From: Mesorhizobium mediterraneum
GTDB taxonomy: Bacteria > Pseudomonadota > Alphaproteobacteria > Rhizobiales > Rhizobiaceae
Assembly: GCF_002284565.1 (NCBI RefSeq)
Contig: NZ_NPKI01000012.1
Span: 186,001-250,000 of the forward strand
Reading direction: 5' to 3'
Length of the DNA stretch: 64,000 nt
Shown here: positions 15,496-24,031 of the stretch, one piece after another
Numbering within the stretch: position 1 is the stretch's first letter
Layout of the letters: each line of letters starts with the position of its first letter
Notes under the pieces: model-generated
Told to the model about the DNA's origin: nothing
The model's input: the letters and a program-made list of their open reading frames with translations, nothing else
Database searches by the model: none
Program-made: the position numbers and the translations under genes

Positions 15496-17607
15496 TCAAA
15501 AGCGATAGCGCAAGCTGGCGAACAGCGAGCGGCCCTCGTCGCGATAGCAATAGCCGGCCGAGCAGATGGTCCTCTGATTATCGAACAGGTTCTTGGCGTT
15601 GACCTGCAGCTTCACGCCTTCGAGGTCGGGATTGCGGTAGCCGAAATCATAGGAGAGGGAGGCGTCGACGAAGGCGCGCGCCTCGTTCTTGAAGGTGTTG
15701 GTGTCATCGCCGTAGCTGCTGCTGGCGACGCGAACGCCCGTGCCCAGCCCCAGGCCCTCCAGCGTGCCGTTCTCAAACTGGTAGTGTCCCCAGAGCGACA
15801 GGATGTGATTTGGCGTCGCCGACAGTTCCTTGCCCACGGTTCCCTCGGCGCCGCGTTCGATTTTCACGCGCAGATAGGTGTAAGAGGCGATGACGCTGAA
15901 GCCGTTGTCGAGCGAGGCATTGGCTTCCAGTTCGATGCCGCGCGAATTCAGGTCGAGCTGACGCTGCTTGTTGATACCGGTCGAGGCATCGAACACGACG
16001 CCATCCTTCTGGTCGATGTCGAACAGGGCGGCGCTGATGGTCGCGTTGTAATCCGGAATCTCGTATTTGACGCCGATTTCCTTCTGCGTCGCTTTGGTCG
16101 GGCGGGCGACGCGGGTGATGTCGCTGTTGACGTCATCATAGACGAAACCGATGTTGGGCGAGAACGACGTCGAATAGTTGACATAGGGCGTGATGCCCCA
16201 TTCCGTCTGGTAGGACAGGGCAAGCCGGCCGGAGAAGGCGCTGTCATCCTGCTTGGACTTGGTGAAGTCGGCGGCGGTGGAAGTGGTGTCGACCCAGTCG
16301 TAGCGACCGCTGGCGAACAGGGTGAAATCGTTCCACTCCATCTGGTCCTGCAAATAGACGCCGACCTGGTTCATCTCCTGCCCGCCGACGTAGGGGACCG
16401 GAGCGCCCTCGATGTCGTCGATGGAAACGTAGGACAACCCGCTGCCGGCATCATAGTCCGACCAGGCGTAGTCGATGCCGGCTACCGCAGTGTGCTTGAC
16501 CGGCCCGGTGTCGAACTCGAACTGCGCCATGTTGTCGACGACGAAGTTCTTCATGTCCTCGGTATAGTGGCCCCAGTAGCGCTGCAGCGGCTGATCCGGG
16601 CCGATCGAATAATTGCCGCTGTATTCGATGTCCGCGTCGACAGCGTTGTAGCGCAGGTTCTGCCGAACCGTCAGCGCGTCGTTGAAACGGTGCTCGAACT
16701 CGTAGCTGATACGGCCCTGGCTCTGCGCGAAGTCGTTCCAGGCGGGATCGCCCTCGTAGACGTCCGACAGGTTGCCATAGGTCGGATTGTAGAACGCAGC
16801 CGTGCCGCCGGTGACGGATTTCGAATGTTCACCGAGAATAGTGAGCTTGGTGTCCTCGTCCGGCTTGAAGGTGACCGCCGGCGCCAGATAGATCTTGTCG
16901 TCGGGGTAGCCGGGCAGGTCGGTATCGCTGTTGCGGCCGAGGCTGGTGAAGCGATAGAGGATGCTGCCGTCCTCGTTCACCGGACCGGATGCGTCAAGCC
17001 CGGCCTGGAAGCGGTTATGCTCGCCCATGAGCATTTCGACTTCGCGGTACTGCTCCTCCTTGGGGCGCTTGGTGACGACGTTGACGATGCCGCCCGGACC
17101 GCTGACGCCATAAAGGGAAGATGCGGGACCTTTCAGGATGGTGACGCCTTCGATGCCGTAAGGCTCAGTCTTGAACCATGCCGAGGGCCCATTGTACTGG
17201 CGCAGCCCATCGCGAAACATGCCATTGTAGAAGGCTTGGAAGCCACGCAGGAAGAAGGCGTCGTAACGGGTGTCGAAGCCGAAGCTGTTGGGGTTGGCGC
17301 TGGCTGTATAGCCGAGCGATTCGTTCAGCGTGCGCGGCTTCTGGTCCTCGATCTGCTTCTGCGTCACCACCGAAACGGCCTGCGGAATCCTGACGATCGG
17401 CGTGTCGGTCTTGGTGCCGATGCGGTCCTTCTTGGCGACATAGCCATCTTGCAGCAGAATCTCGTCGCTCTCGGCGTCCACCAATATTTTATCGAGGACG
17501 GTGATGTTTCCGCCGTCCTGAGCGCGAGCCGGCCCGAACTGGCTGAGCATCGCAGCGCTGCCCAGCAATGATATCCCCAAGCGCCATGTCGTCGGTCGCG
17601 TCCGCAT
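15496..17607 (-). CDS. TonB-dependent siderophore receptor (FhuA-like)
   Basis: A 703-residue outer-membrane receptor. Residues 1 to about 30 are a signal peptide ending in ARA before QDGG. A TonB-type plug follows (RIPQAVSVVTQKQI, LNESLGYTASAN, FLRGF, ILKGPASSLYGVSGPGGIVNVVTKRP), which is the siderophore-receptor subfamily pattern. The remaining 500 residues are alternating beta strands ending in the C-terminal RYRF outer-membrane signature. It should import a ferric hydroxamate or similar chelate; the ligand cannot be fixed. No ABC importer is adjacent, so it is an orphan. An RirA-type box lies 52 bases upstream. ATG at 17607 is chosen for the signal peptide. Confidence 0.9.
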   Translation of the reverse strand: MRTRPTTWRLGISLLGSAAMLSQFGPARAQDGGNITVLDKILVDAESDEILLQDGYVAKKDRIGTKTDTPIVRIPQAVSVVTQKQIEDQKPRTLNESLGYTASANPNSFGFDTRYDAFFLRGFQAFYNGMFRDGLRQYNGPSAWFKTEPYGIEGVTILKGPASSLYGVSGPGGIVNVVTKRPKEEQYREVEMLMGEHNRFQAGLDASGPVNEDGSILYRFTSLGRNSDTDLPGYPDDKIYLAPAVTFKPDEDTKLTILGEHSKSVTGGTAAFYNPTYGNLSDVYEGDPAWNDFAQSQGRISYEFEHRFNDALTVRQNLRYNAVDADIEYSGNYSIGPDQPLQRYWGHYTEDMKNFVVDNMAQFEFDTGPVKHTAVAGIDYAWSDYDAGSGLSYVSIDDIEGAPVPYVGGQEMNQVGVYLQDQMEWNDFTLFASGRYDWVDTTSTAADFTKSKQDDSAFSGRLALSYQTEWGITPYVNYSTSFSPNIGFVYDDVNSDITRVARPTKATQKEIGVKYEIPDYNATISAALFDIDQKDGVVFDASTGINKQRQLDLNSRGIELEANASLDNGFSVIASYTYLRVKIERGAEGTVGKELSATPNHILSLWGHYQFENGTLEGLGLGTGVRVASSSYGDDTNTFKNEARAFVDASLSYDFGYRNPDLEGVKLQVNAKNLFDNQRTICSAGYCYRDEGRSLFASLRYRF

Positions 17608-17658
17608 CAACTCGTTTCCACTGTCCGGTACAGGATTGCGGTCCCGCGCTCTCAAATT

Positions 17659-17673
17659 TGAGTATTTGAGTCA
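17659..17673. promoter_or_regulatory. RirA iron-responsive box (TGA-N9-TCA)
   Basis: TGAGTATTTGAGTCA is a 15-bp TGA-N9-TCA palindrome, the IRO-box pattern predicted for the rhizobial iron repressor RirA. It overlaps a CTTGAC -35 hexamer (17670-17675, minus strand) of the siderophore receptor, the right place to block transcription when iron is plentiful. A second palindrome, CTCAAATTTGAG (17651-17662), overlaps it. Confidence 0.65.
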
Positions 17674-17783
17674 AGTATTTTTTGCAGCTGCGCTCGGACT
17701 GGCCGGTGCTGTCGCCGGGTCGCAAAAACTCGTCCGGTTTCGGTGAAGCCGACTAGGAATACCGGGGAAGACGCGGCAGGTCC

Positions 17784-18872
17784 TTATTCCCTCAGACTTC
17801 GCGCCACCAGCCGCGCCAGGCTCGGTCCGATCAGCAGCACGACGAGGAAGCGGGCCGATTGCAGCGCCATGACGAAGGAGATGTCGACGTGCTGTGCGGC
17901 GGCGGCGATGATGGCGACGCTGTCCATGCCGCCGGGGCTGGTCGCCAGGTAGGCGGTCAGCGGATCGATGCCGAGCACATGGCTGATCATGAAGCCGAGG
18001 CCGCCACAGAAGGCGATGAGAATGATGATCGAGCCAACGATCTGCGGCAGCGCCCGCGTCGCGTGCCGCAGAATCGCCCTGGTGAAATTCAGGCCGATGG
18101 TCCAGCCGATCATCGTATAGCCGAGGGCGAGCAGCCAGGGCGGCAACTGCATCGTCACGCCTAATCCTAGATGCACCGCGGTGCCGAAAACGAAGGTGCC
18201 GAGGAAGAAGGGTGACGGCAGCCTGAGCAGCTTTCCGATGAGGCTGCCGACGAGCGCCACGCCAAGTGTCGCGGCAAAGGCCATTGGATCAATCGGCGGG
18301 AACCAGATGATGGCCGGGATCTCGATGCCCGATGTTTCGACCCACATCTTTGCGACAATCGCCGCAGTCATCGAGACGAAGATGACGCGCAGATATTGCA
18401 TGAAGGCGACGAGGCGCTGGTCGGCTCCGAAGGCGCCGGCCATCAGCACCATGGCAGTGGCCGCGCCCGGCGATGAGCCCCAGACCGCGGTGGTGCCGGG
18501 CAGGATACGCCAGCGGCTGATCAGCCAGCCGAGCAGGCTGGATGCCGCGACGGTCGCCACCACGGTGCCGAGGAACAGCGGCCATTCCTTGTAGAAGACC
18601 GGGAAGATGTCGGCAGAGATCGAGCCGGCGACAAGGCAGCCGATGATCGCCTGGGCGGCGCCGAACGAAGGGCGCGGCACACGCACCGTGGCGCCGTTGG
18701 TGCCGGCCAGGATCGCCGCCAGCATCGGCCCGATCAGCAGCGCCGCCGGCAAGGCGGCGAATTCCAGCGCACCGGCAAAGAGGATCGAGAAGATCAGGAG
18801 GGCCAGCCACTGCCAGGCTTTGGGCATCCGCGCCATGCGTTCGACGGTCGGCTGGTCTGGCAGGGAATCCAT
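17784..18872 (-). CDS. AbrB-family integral membrane protein
   Basis: A 362-residue protein with about ten membrane spans in two related halves. The repeated signature is visible as WGSSPGAATAMVLMAGAFGAD in the first half and ATSPGGMDSVAIIAAAAQ in the second, which defines the AbrB duplication family (Pfam AbrB; formerly labelled ammonia monooxygenase). Members are thought to be transporters or regulators of transport, with no settled substrate. It is downstream of the small monooxygenase gene on the same strand, 71 bases away. Confidence 0.85.
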   Translation of the reverse strand: MDSLPDQPTVERMARMPKAWQWLALLIFSILFAGALEFAALPAALLIGPMLAAILAGTNGATVRVPRPSFGAAQAIIGCLVAGSISADIFPVFYKEWPLFLGTVVATVAASSLLGWLISRWRILPGTTAVWGSSPGAATAMVLMAGAFGADQRLVAFMQYLRVIFVSMTAAIVAKMWVETSGIEIPAIIWFPPIDPMAFAATLGVALVGSLIGKLLRLPSPFFLGTFVFGTAVHLGLGVTMQLPPWLLALGYTMIGWTIGLNFTRAILRHATRALPQIVGSIIILIAFCGGLGFMISHVLGIDPLTAYLATSPGGMDSVAIIAAAAQHVDISFVMALQSARFLVVLLIGPSLARLVARSLRE

Positions 18873-18943
18873 TTTTCGGTCTTAGACCTGAAGCGGGGAG
18901 ATGCGAACCCCGCGATGGCGAAAAATGCGTCCGCTCTCAGGCG

Positions 18944-19252
18944 TCAGGCGGTTTTGACGGCGGGCAGGCCGAAGCCGCCTACGGGCTGGGTTTCGACCTG
19001 GAACTCGAAGCCGGCGATGATCGGCCGCGCCTTGGCGATCGCTGCCTGGACTTCCGGCAGTTGCAGCGAAGCCTTGTGGCTTGCCTGGTCGGTCCACACC
19101 TCGGTCACCCAGATTGCGTCGGCATCGGCCGGATCGGTGGCGATGATGTAGCTCAGGCAGCCCGGCATGGAGCCGGTGCTGGCAAGCAGAACGTCCATCA
19201 TTGCGTCGCGCTGGCCGCGCGTCGCCCGCATCTTGCCGATCAGACCGTACAT
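18944..19252 (-). CDS. Putative quinol monooxygenase, ABM domain
   Basis: A 102-residue single-domain protein of the antibiotic biosynthesis monooxygenase fold (YgiN/LsrG-like). GLIGKMRATRGQRDAMMDVL starts the first strand and helix, EVWTDQASHKASLQLPEV is the characteristic centre. These cofactor-free enzymes act on quinols or short carbonyl compounds. The ATG follows GGAGA at a normal distance. It lies 45 bases downstream of an SDR gene, so an oxidoreductive pair is possible, but the substrate is unknown. Confidence 0.8.
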   Translation of the reverse strand: MYGLIGKMRATRGQRDAMMDVLLASTGSMPGCLSYIIATDPADADAIWVTEVWTDQASHKASLQLPEVQAAIAKARPIIAGFEFQVETQPVGGFGLPAVKTA

Positions 19253-19297
19253 TGCAGATTCTCCGTTGGCTTCCGCGACAAGTATGCAGGTCGCCGC

Positions 19298-20098
19298 TCA
19301 CGGCATCAACTGGCCACCATTCACCTCGATCACCTGGCCGGTGATGTAACCGCTCAACAGAGCGGACGAGAGGAACAGATAGGCGCCGACGCAGTCCTCG
19401 GGCGTGCCGGCGCGGCCCTGTGGAATGGTGGCCACCATGCCCTTCATTTGCTCGTCGGTCGAATAGCGCTCATGGAAAGGCGTCGCGATGGTGCCCGGAG
19501 CCACCGCGTTGACGCGGACGTTGAAGCCGATCAGTTCCTTGGCCATGCCGCGAGTCACATTGGAGACGAAGGCCTTGGCCGATCCGTAAAGGCCGGCGCC
19601 GCCGCCGGCGCCATTGCGCGCGGCGATCGACGAGGTGTTGACGATGAAGCCGCCCTGGCGCTTCAGCCATGGCATCGCCTTGCGCGAGGCAGTCAGCACG
19701 GAGCGCGCGTTGAGGTCCATCACCGCGTCGTAATGCGCTTCGGTCAGCTCGGCATAAGGCACGCGGCCGAGCATGCCGCCGGCATTGTTGACGAGGCCAT
19801 CGAGCCGGCCGAAGTGTTGCGCGCTGTCCTCGACGACGCGCTCGACATCGGCGGGGATCGAGAAATCGGCCTGGACGAGGAATACCTCGCCGCCGCCGTT
19901 GCGGATGGTCCCGGCCAGGTTTTCGGCAGCCGCCCGACTTGAATTGTAATGCAGCGCCACACGACATTTCTGCGCGGCATAAGCCAGTGCAAGTGCGGCC
20001 CCGATGCCTGTCGAAGCGCCGGTGATCAGCACCGCCTTGCCGGCGAGGTCGGGGATGACCAGGGCGGGGGTGACAAGGCTGGTTGTGGTGGCTGGCAC
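19298..20098 (-). CDS. SDR-family oxidoreductase
   Basis: A 266-residue classical short-chain dehydrogenase. TGASTGIG (27-34) binds NAD(P), VNNAG (103-107), Ser157, Tyr171 and Lys175 (YGSAK) form the active site, and the C terminus VIEVNGGQLMP is the usual VDGG-type ending. The stretch HYNSSRAAAE after beta-strand 2 carries Asn-Ser-Ser-Arg, which favours NADP. The start is a GTG directly after GGAGGAATAGAC. A 3-oxoacyl reductase-like role is possible but not provable. Confidence 0.85.
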   Translation of the reverse strand: MPATTTSLVTPALVIPDLAGKAVLITGASTGIGAALALAYAAQKCRVALHYNSSRAAAENLAGTIRNGGGEVFLVQADFSIPADVERVVEDSAQHFGRLDGLVNNAGGMLGRVPYAELTEAHYDAVMDLNARSVLTASRKAMPWLKRQGGFIVNTSSIAARNGAGGGAGLYGSAKAFVSNVTRGMAKELIGFNVRVNAVAPGTIATPFHERYSTDEQMKGMVATIPQGRAGTPEDCVGAYLFLSSALLSGYITGQVIEVNGGQLMP

Positions 20099-20168
20099 GT
20101 CTATTCCTCCGGGCGAGTATCAACTCTTCGTAGGGCCTGGCCGCCCTGATGTTCAAGTCCGTAGAGGC

Positions 20169-20606
20169 TCACGGCCGCAAATAGGCGTAGCCTTGGCGCT
20201 GCAATTCGGCGAGCTTGACGACGCCGCCGGTCTCGGCGGCATGGAAGCCATCGAGCAGATCGGTGAGCGCAACATCCATGCCGTGCATTGTGTTGGCGCA
20301 AGCATGCGGGGTCAGCCCGTCGCGAACGAGGCCGGAAAAACGGCTGGCAATGCCAGCCGACGCGCTCTTCGACTTGAAAGCGGCGAGTGCCGGTCCATGC
20401 ACGACCAGCACGATGTCGACCTTGCCGCCGGTGCCGTCATAGTGGTTCTTGATGTTGCCCAGCACAAAACCGACCTTGTCGAGATCGCTGAGGTGGTAGG
20501 CGACCTTTTGCCTTTCCTCTTCCACAGCCGCCGCTTCGACCTGGCGCAGCCCGAAAAGGCCAGCGGCTCCGGCAAAGCCTACGCGGAAAATATCGCGGCG
20601 TCGCAT
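20169..20606 (-). CDS. DsrE-family protein with Tat-type signal
   Basis: A 145-residue protein. MRRRDIFRVGFAGAAGLFGLRQVEAAA is a twin-arginine-like export signal, so the protein should be periplasmic. The rest has the DsrE/F fold pattern: KVGFVLGNIKNHYD, IVLVVHGPALAAF, HACANTMHGMDV and VVKLAELQRQGYAYL. The cysteine in ACANTM is the only one and could carry sulfur or metal. An open frame continues to 21503, but the ATG at 20606 has AGGAGG eight bases upstream. It is divergent from a secreted protein gene, 96 bases away. Confidence 0.82.
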   Translation of the reverse strand: MRRRDIFRVGFAGAAGLFGLRQVEAAAVEEERQKVAYHLSDLDKVGFVLGNIKNHYDGTGGKVDIVLVVHGPALAAFKSKSASAGIASRFSGLVRDGLTPHACANTMHGMDVALTDLLDGFHAAETGGVVKLAELQRQGYAYLRP

Positions 20607-20702
20607 GGCTTCATCCTCCTGTGCCGGCCCCGCAAATTGCGTGGCTTCGGCCCCGATCCTAGCATAAGTTGAAGCCACGTCCTGTCGGGCGAGGAGGGGC
20701 AC

Positions 20703-21776
20703 ATGACCTCGAAGACCACTAAGGGCGCCGGACTTGGTGTCGCCTTGCTTGCCGCACTTGCCGGCACGGCCCTTGCCGACGACAAGCTTACCGAACTCAG
20801 CCCGGACGGCAAGGATGCCTGTTTCGGGCGCGTCTACGATGCCGCGCATCTCAAGGCGCATCCGAACCAGAAGGTGGCACGGATCTTCTTCTACTATGGC
20901 AGCTATCCGGTTAGCCATCCGAACGAGGAGCCGAGTAGCGGTCCGTCCGGCTACAACGGCTTCGTGGCCACGACGGTGCGCGGCGCCAAGAAGCCCGAGT
21001 GGGTCGGCGGTTGGTGCGGCAAGGACGATCCGCAGTCGAGCGAGATCCGTTGCGGCATGGAATGCGACCGCACCATGGCCTCGCTCAACCTCGACGAAAA
21101 AGGCCGGCTGATCATCTCCGGCGTGCAGCGCAACCTTTATCTCGATGCCGGCGCCGAAGATGAACTTGGCGAAAAGGAGTTTACCAGGCAGGCACTCGGC
21201 ACAGAAGACGACGGCTTTCGGCTCGACCCCATGCCGGCGCAGACCTGCAAGGCCGAATTCGCTCGCATCGATCCGATCGATCCGGCGCTGGGAGCGCCGC
21301 TGCGTGAGCGGCTGAAGCCGGACCAGCCCTTCTGCTACGGGCGCGACTACGATGCCGCGCATCTTGGCTCGCATCCCGATCAGTCTACCCGGACTATCCG
21401 GGTTTTCCGAGGCCCGATCGAGCTGGCCTCCTTCGCTATGGATGGCGATCCGGCAAGCTGGCCTGATGGTGCCGACATTGCCGTTTCCGTCACCACGCGC
21501 CACAAGGCTGCCAAGGTCACGCAGAGCTACAGTTGTGAAGGGGAAGCGGACCAGTGGCGCTGTGTGGCGAGCGCGAAGACGAGCGACTTTTCCTGCGACA
21601 TCGCGGCCAGCGAGATTTATCTGCGCCGCGGCGCCAACGGCACGATGATGCTGGCCAATCCCAACAGCAGCCTGCCGATCGTCGACCTATGCTCGAAGGC
21701 GGCCGAAGGCGAGACCGCATCCGACGACAAGGTCTACCGGCTCGAGCCGATGCCGCAATCTGCCTGCACGCCTTGA
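20703..21776 (+). CDS. Secreted protein with two related halves, unknown function
   Basis: A 357-residue protein with a signal peptide (cleavage probably after ALA at about 25). The mature part is an internal duplication: CFGRVYDAAHLKAHPNQKVA at about residue 40 and CYGRDYDAAHLGSHPDQSTR at about 211, each followed by a beta-rich domain with paired cysteines (GWCG...IRCGMECDR and SCEGEADQWRC...FSCD) and a closing LDPMP or LEPMP before Gln-Xaa-Cys. I do not recognise the family. Many cysteines suggest disulfides in the periplasm. It is divergent from the Tat-exported DsrE-like gene. Confidence 0.75.
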   Translation: MTSKTTKGAGLGVALLAALAGTALADDKLTELSPDGKDACFGRVYDAAHLKAHPNQKVARIFFYYGSYPVSHPNEEPSSGPSGYNGFVATTVRGAKKPEWVGGWCGKDDPQSSEIRCGMECDRTMASLNLDEKGRLIISGVQRNLYLDAGAEDELGEKEFTRQALGTEDDGFRLDPMPAQTCKAEFARIDPIDPALGAPLRERLKPDQPFCYGRDYDAAHLGSHPDQSTRTIRVFRGPIELASFAMDGDPASWPDGADIAVSVTTRHKAAKVTQSYSCEGEADQWRCVASAKTSDFSCDIAASEIYLRRGANGTMMLANPNSSLPIVDLCSKAAEGETASDDKVYRLEPMPQSACTP

Positions 21777-21934
21777 TTAGGGGTCCGTTTCTCGGTTTGG
21801 GGATTGGCGGGATATGACGAGGACCTGGATGCAATCAGGATCAGACCAAAACCGCCATCGTCGCGCGGGTGGCTCAAGCAACACGCAATTGCCTTTAGCG
21901 TCGACGGCTACACAGCCCAGGCCGCAGTATTGAG

Positions 21935-22942
21935 ATGTCCACATTGCTTGCCGTGCCTAAAAAAGAGCCGCTCGTCCTCTTCTACACGACTTTTTTCAGC
22001 AAGCCCGTCGACGTCGCGTCCATTCAATGCGATCTGCCGGGCGAATTTACCCTAGACAAGCGTAGAATTGCTGAAGCGACAGCGGTCGTCTTCCACATTC
22101 CGAACTTCCGCGAAATTGGTGACGCATGGCGATATCCGGGCCAGTACTGGATAGCCTGGTATATGGAAGCCCGCTCAAACTACAAAATCATAAAGGACCA
22201 GAAACTCATGCGGCACTTCGACTTCACGATGTCGCACGAGCGCAGCTCTGAGATTTGGTGCCCCTATTTGCCCAATTCCCGGTGGTGGGACACGGTGCGC
22301 GCAAAGCCTATAGGCGCCAAGACAGAAGCGGCTCCGGTGGTAGCCTTCCAATCGGCGCCCTTGAACTATAGCGGCCGGCTCGATCTCTTGAAGAGCCTGG
22401 CCGAACACATCAAGATAGATTCATACGGTCGGTATTTCCGCAACAGGACAGTCGAAGGCCCCGATCGCGGCCGCAAGACGAAGATCGAGACAGTCTCCCG
22501 CTACAAATTCTGCCTCGCATTGGAGAACTCGACCGAGACCGACTACGTCACCGAAAAGCTGTTCGATGCCTTCGAAGCCGGATCAGTGCCGATCTATCTG
22601 GGCACATCGAACGTGCACGAATTCGCCCCGCCCGGCTCCTACATCAACGCTGCAGACTTCAGCAGCTATGCAGAGCTGGCAGCATATCTGAAATACCTCA
22701 TCGTGACGCCCGAGGCATACGAGGCATACTTTGCCTGGCGCTCGAAACCATTACCTGACGAACTCGCCCGCCTCGTGCAGGATCGCGACCCCCCGGTGTT
22801 TTATCGACTGATGCAATTCGTGCATCAGGTGACCGACGAGCGCGGTCAGGAACGGCCCGCCGGCCGGCCGACATTGCCTTTTGGTCCGCGAGCCTACATC
22901 AGCACGCGGCTGCGAAAGTGGAGGAAGAGAGTGCCTAGCTGA
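21935..22942 (+). CDS. Glycosyltransferase family 10, alpha-fucosyltransferase-like
   Basis: A 335-residue enzyme. The C-terminal GDP-sugar domain carries the GT10 signature: YKFCLALENSTETDYVTEKL then FDAFEAGSVPIYLGTSNV and FAPPGSYIN. The N-terminal acceptor part includes AWYMEARSNY and FDFTMSHERSSEIWCPYLP. Family members transfer fucose from GDP-fucose in alpha-1,3 or 1,4 linkage, in bacteria usually to lipopolysaccharide. No sugar-nucleotide or O-antigen genes are adjacent. The start lacks a ribosome site and base use is less GC-rich than around it, hinting at acquisition. Cytoplasmic, basic tail (STRLRKWRKRVPS) suits membrane contact. Confidence 0.85.
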   Translation: MSTLLAVPKKEPLVLFYTTFFSKPVDVASIQCDLPGEFTLDKRRIAEATAVVFHIPNFREIGDAWRYPGQYWIAWYMEARSNYKIIKDQKLMRHFDFTMSHERSSEIWCPYLPNSRWWDTVRAKPIGAKTEAAPVVAFQSAPLNYSGRLDLLKSLAEHIKIDSYGRYFRNRTVEGPDRGRKTKIETVSRYKFCLALENSTETDYVTEKLFDAFEAGSVPIYLGTSNVHEFAPPGSYINAADFSSYAELAAYLKYLIVTPEAYEAYFAWRSKPLPDELARLVQDRDPPVFYRLMQFVHQVTDERGQERPAGRPTLPFGPRAYISTRLRKWRKRVPS

Positions 22943-23069
22943 GCCTGAATTAGGGCGGAACGAACGCAAAGCGGAGCGCAGGCCTGGGATGAGGAAGGGA
23001 TGGATGTGCGACCAATCCCTAGGATGTGCGATAGTCCCTGAAAGGGGACCATCGACGTCCGCTGCCGCT

Positions 23070-23999
23070 TCACGCGAATCGCACTGCCGTCGTGCCCTTG
23101 GGCAGTTTTGCCTCGTCGTCGGGCTCGACATGGATGGTGACGCGCACCGAGGGGATTTCCGCCTTCAGCGCGTCCTCGATGCGGTCGCAAATGACGTGGC
23201 TGGCGCCCACCGACATGCCGGCATCGACGACCAGGTGGAACTCGATGAAGGTGGCGCGGCCGGCGATGCGTGTCTTGAGATCGTGAACCTCCAGCGCTCC
23301 CTTGCAATTGGCCGAGATGACGTCGCGGATGTGCATGTGCTCCTGCGTGTCGACGGCGCGGTCCATCAGTCCGTTCATCGACGAGCCGATCACGTGCCAG
23401 CCTTGCCACAGGATGTTCAGCGCCACGATGACCGCAAGTGCCGGGTCGAGAATTTGCCAGCCGGTCAGCACGGCACCGACCAGGCCAATGAACACGCCGA
23501 CCGAGGTCGCCACGTCGGTCATGATGTGCCTGCCGTCGGCGACCAGAGCCGGCGACTTCTCGGCACGGCCGGCACGAATCAGCGTCCAGGCCCAAAAGGC
23601 GTTGATCACCGTCGCGACGCCGTTGATTGCGAGGCCGGTCCAGGGCTGTTCGAGCGGGGCGGGATGCTGCCAGTACCACCACACTTCGTTGAGGATCAGA
23701 AGGGCTGCCAGCACGATCAGCACGCCCTCCAGAACAGCCGAGAAATATTCGGCCTTGTGGTGGCCGAACGGATGATCCTGGTCGGCCGGCTTGAAGCTGA
23801 CCTGGATCGCCCAGTAGGCGGCGGCCGAGGCAATGACGTTGACGATCGATTCCAGCGCGTCCGAATATAGCGCCACGGAACCGGTGACGTGCCAGGCCGC
23901 CAGCTTCAGGCCGAGCACGACGCAAGCGACGATGATCGACCAGAAGGCGAGGCTGGCGACCCTCTTCTTCGCCGTCGACTTGATTTCAGCTGTGGTCAC
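23070..23999 (-). CDS. Cation diffusion facilitator (CDF) metal exporter
   Basis: A 309-residue inner-membrane divalent metal/proton antiporter. Six spans are seen. Site A residues are Asp47 in SDALES (span 2) and His158/Asp162 in HIMTD (span 5); the family's second aspartate in span 2 is Ser51 here. The intracellular link HPFGHHKAEY is conserved. The C-terminal cytoplasmic domain (about 210-300) contains HDLKTRIAGRATFIEFHLVVD and a closing His-Val-Glu. Whether it moves zinc, iron or manganese is not clear from these residues. The start is GTG. Confidence 0.87.
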   Translation of the reverse strand: MTTAEIKSTAKKRVASLAFWSIIVACVVLGLKLAAWHVTGSVALYSDALESIVNVIASAAAYWAIQVSFKPADQDHPFGHHKAEYFSAVLEGVLIVLAALLILNEVWWYWQHPAPLEQPWTGLAINGVATVINAFWAWTLIRAGRAEKSPALVADGRHIMTDVATSVGVFIGLVGAVLTGWQILDPALAVIVALNILWQGWHVIGSSMNGLMDRAVDTQEHMHIRDVISANCKGALEVHDLKTRIAGRATFIEFHLVVDAGMSVGASHVICDRIEDALKAEIPSVRVTIHVEPDDEAKLPKGTTAVRFA

Positions 24000-24031
24000 T
24001 GGGGAAGAAATCCCAACACGAACCCCTCGGG

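Noticed and set aside
15256..17571. A 771-codon plus-strand frame opposite the siderophore receptor
   Set aside because: Antisense to a clear TonB-dependent receptor, with no recognisable domain or ribosome site.
20607..21503. N-terminal extension of the DsrE-like gene to 444 codons
   Set aside because: The extra part lies antisense to a well-formed secreted-protein gene, while the internal ATG has a perfect ribosome site and begins with a Tat-type signal.
22943..23069. Small hairpin GTCCC/GGGAC near 23035 as a terminator
   Set aside because: Only five base pairs with no T-run; too weak to annotate.
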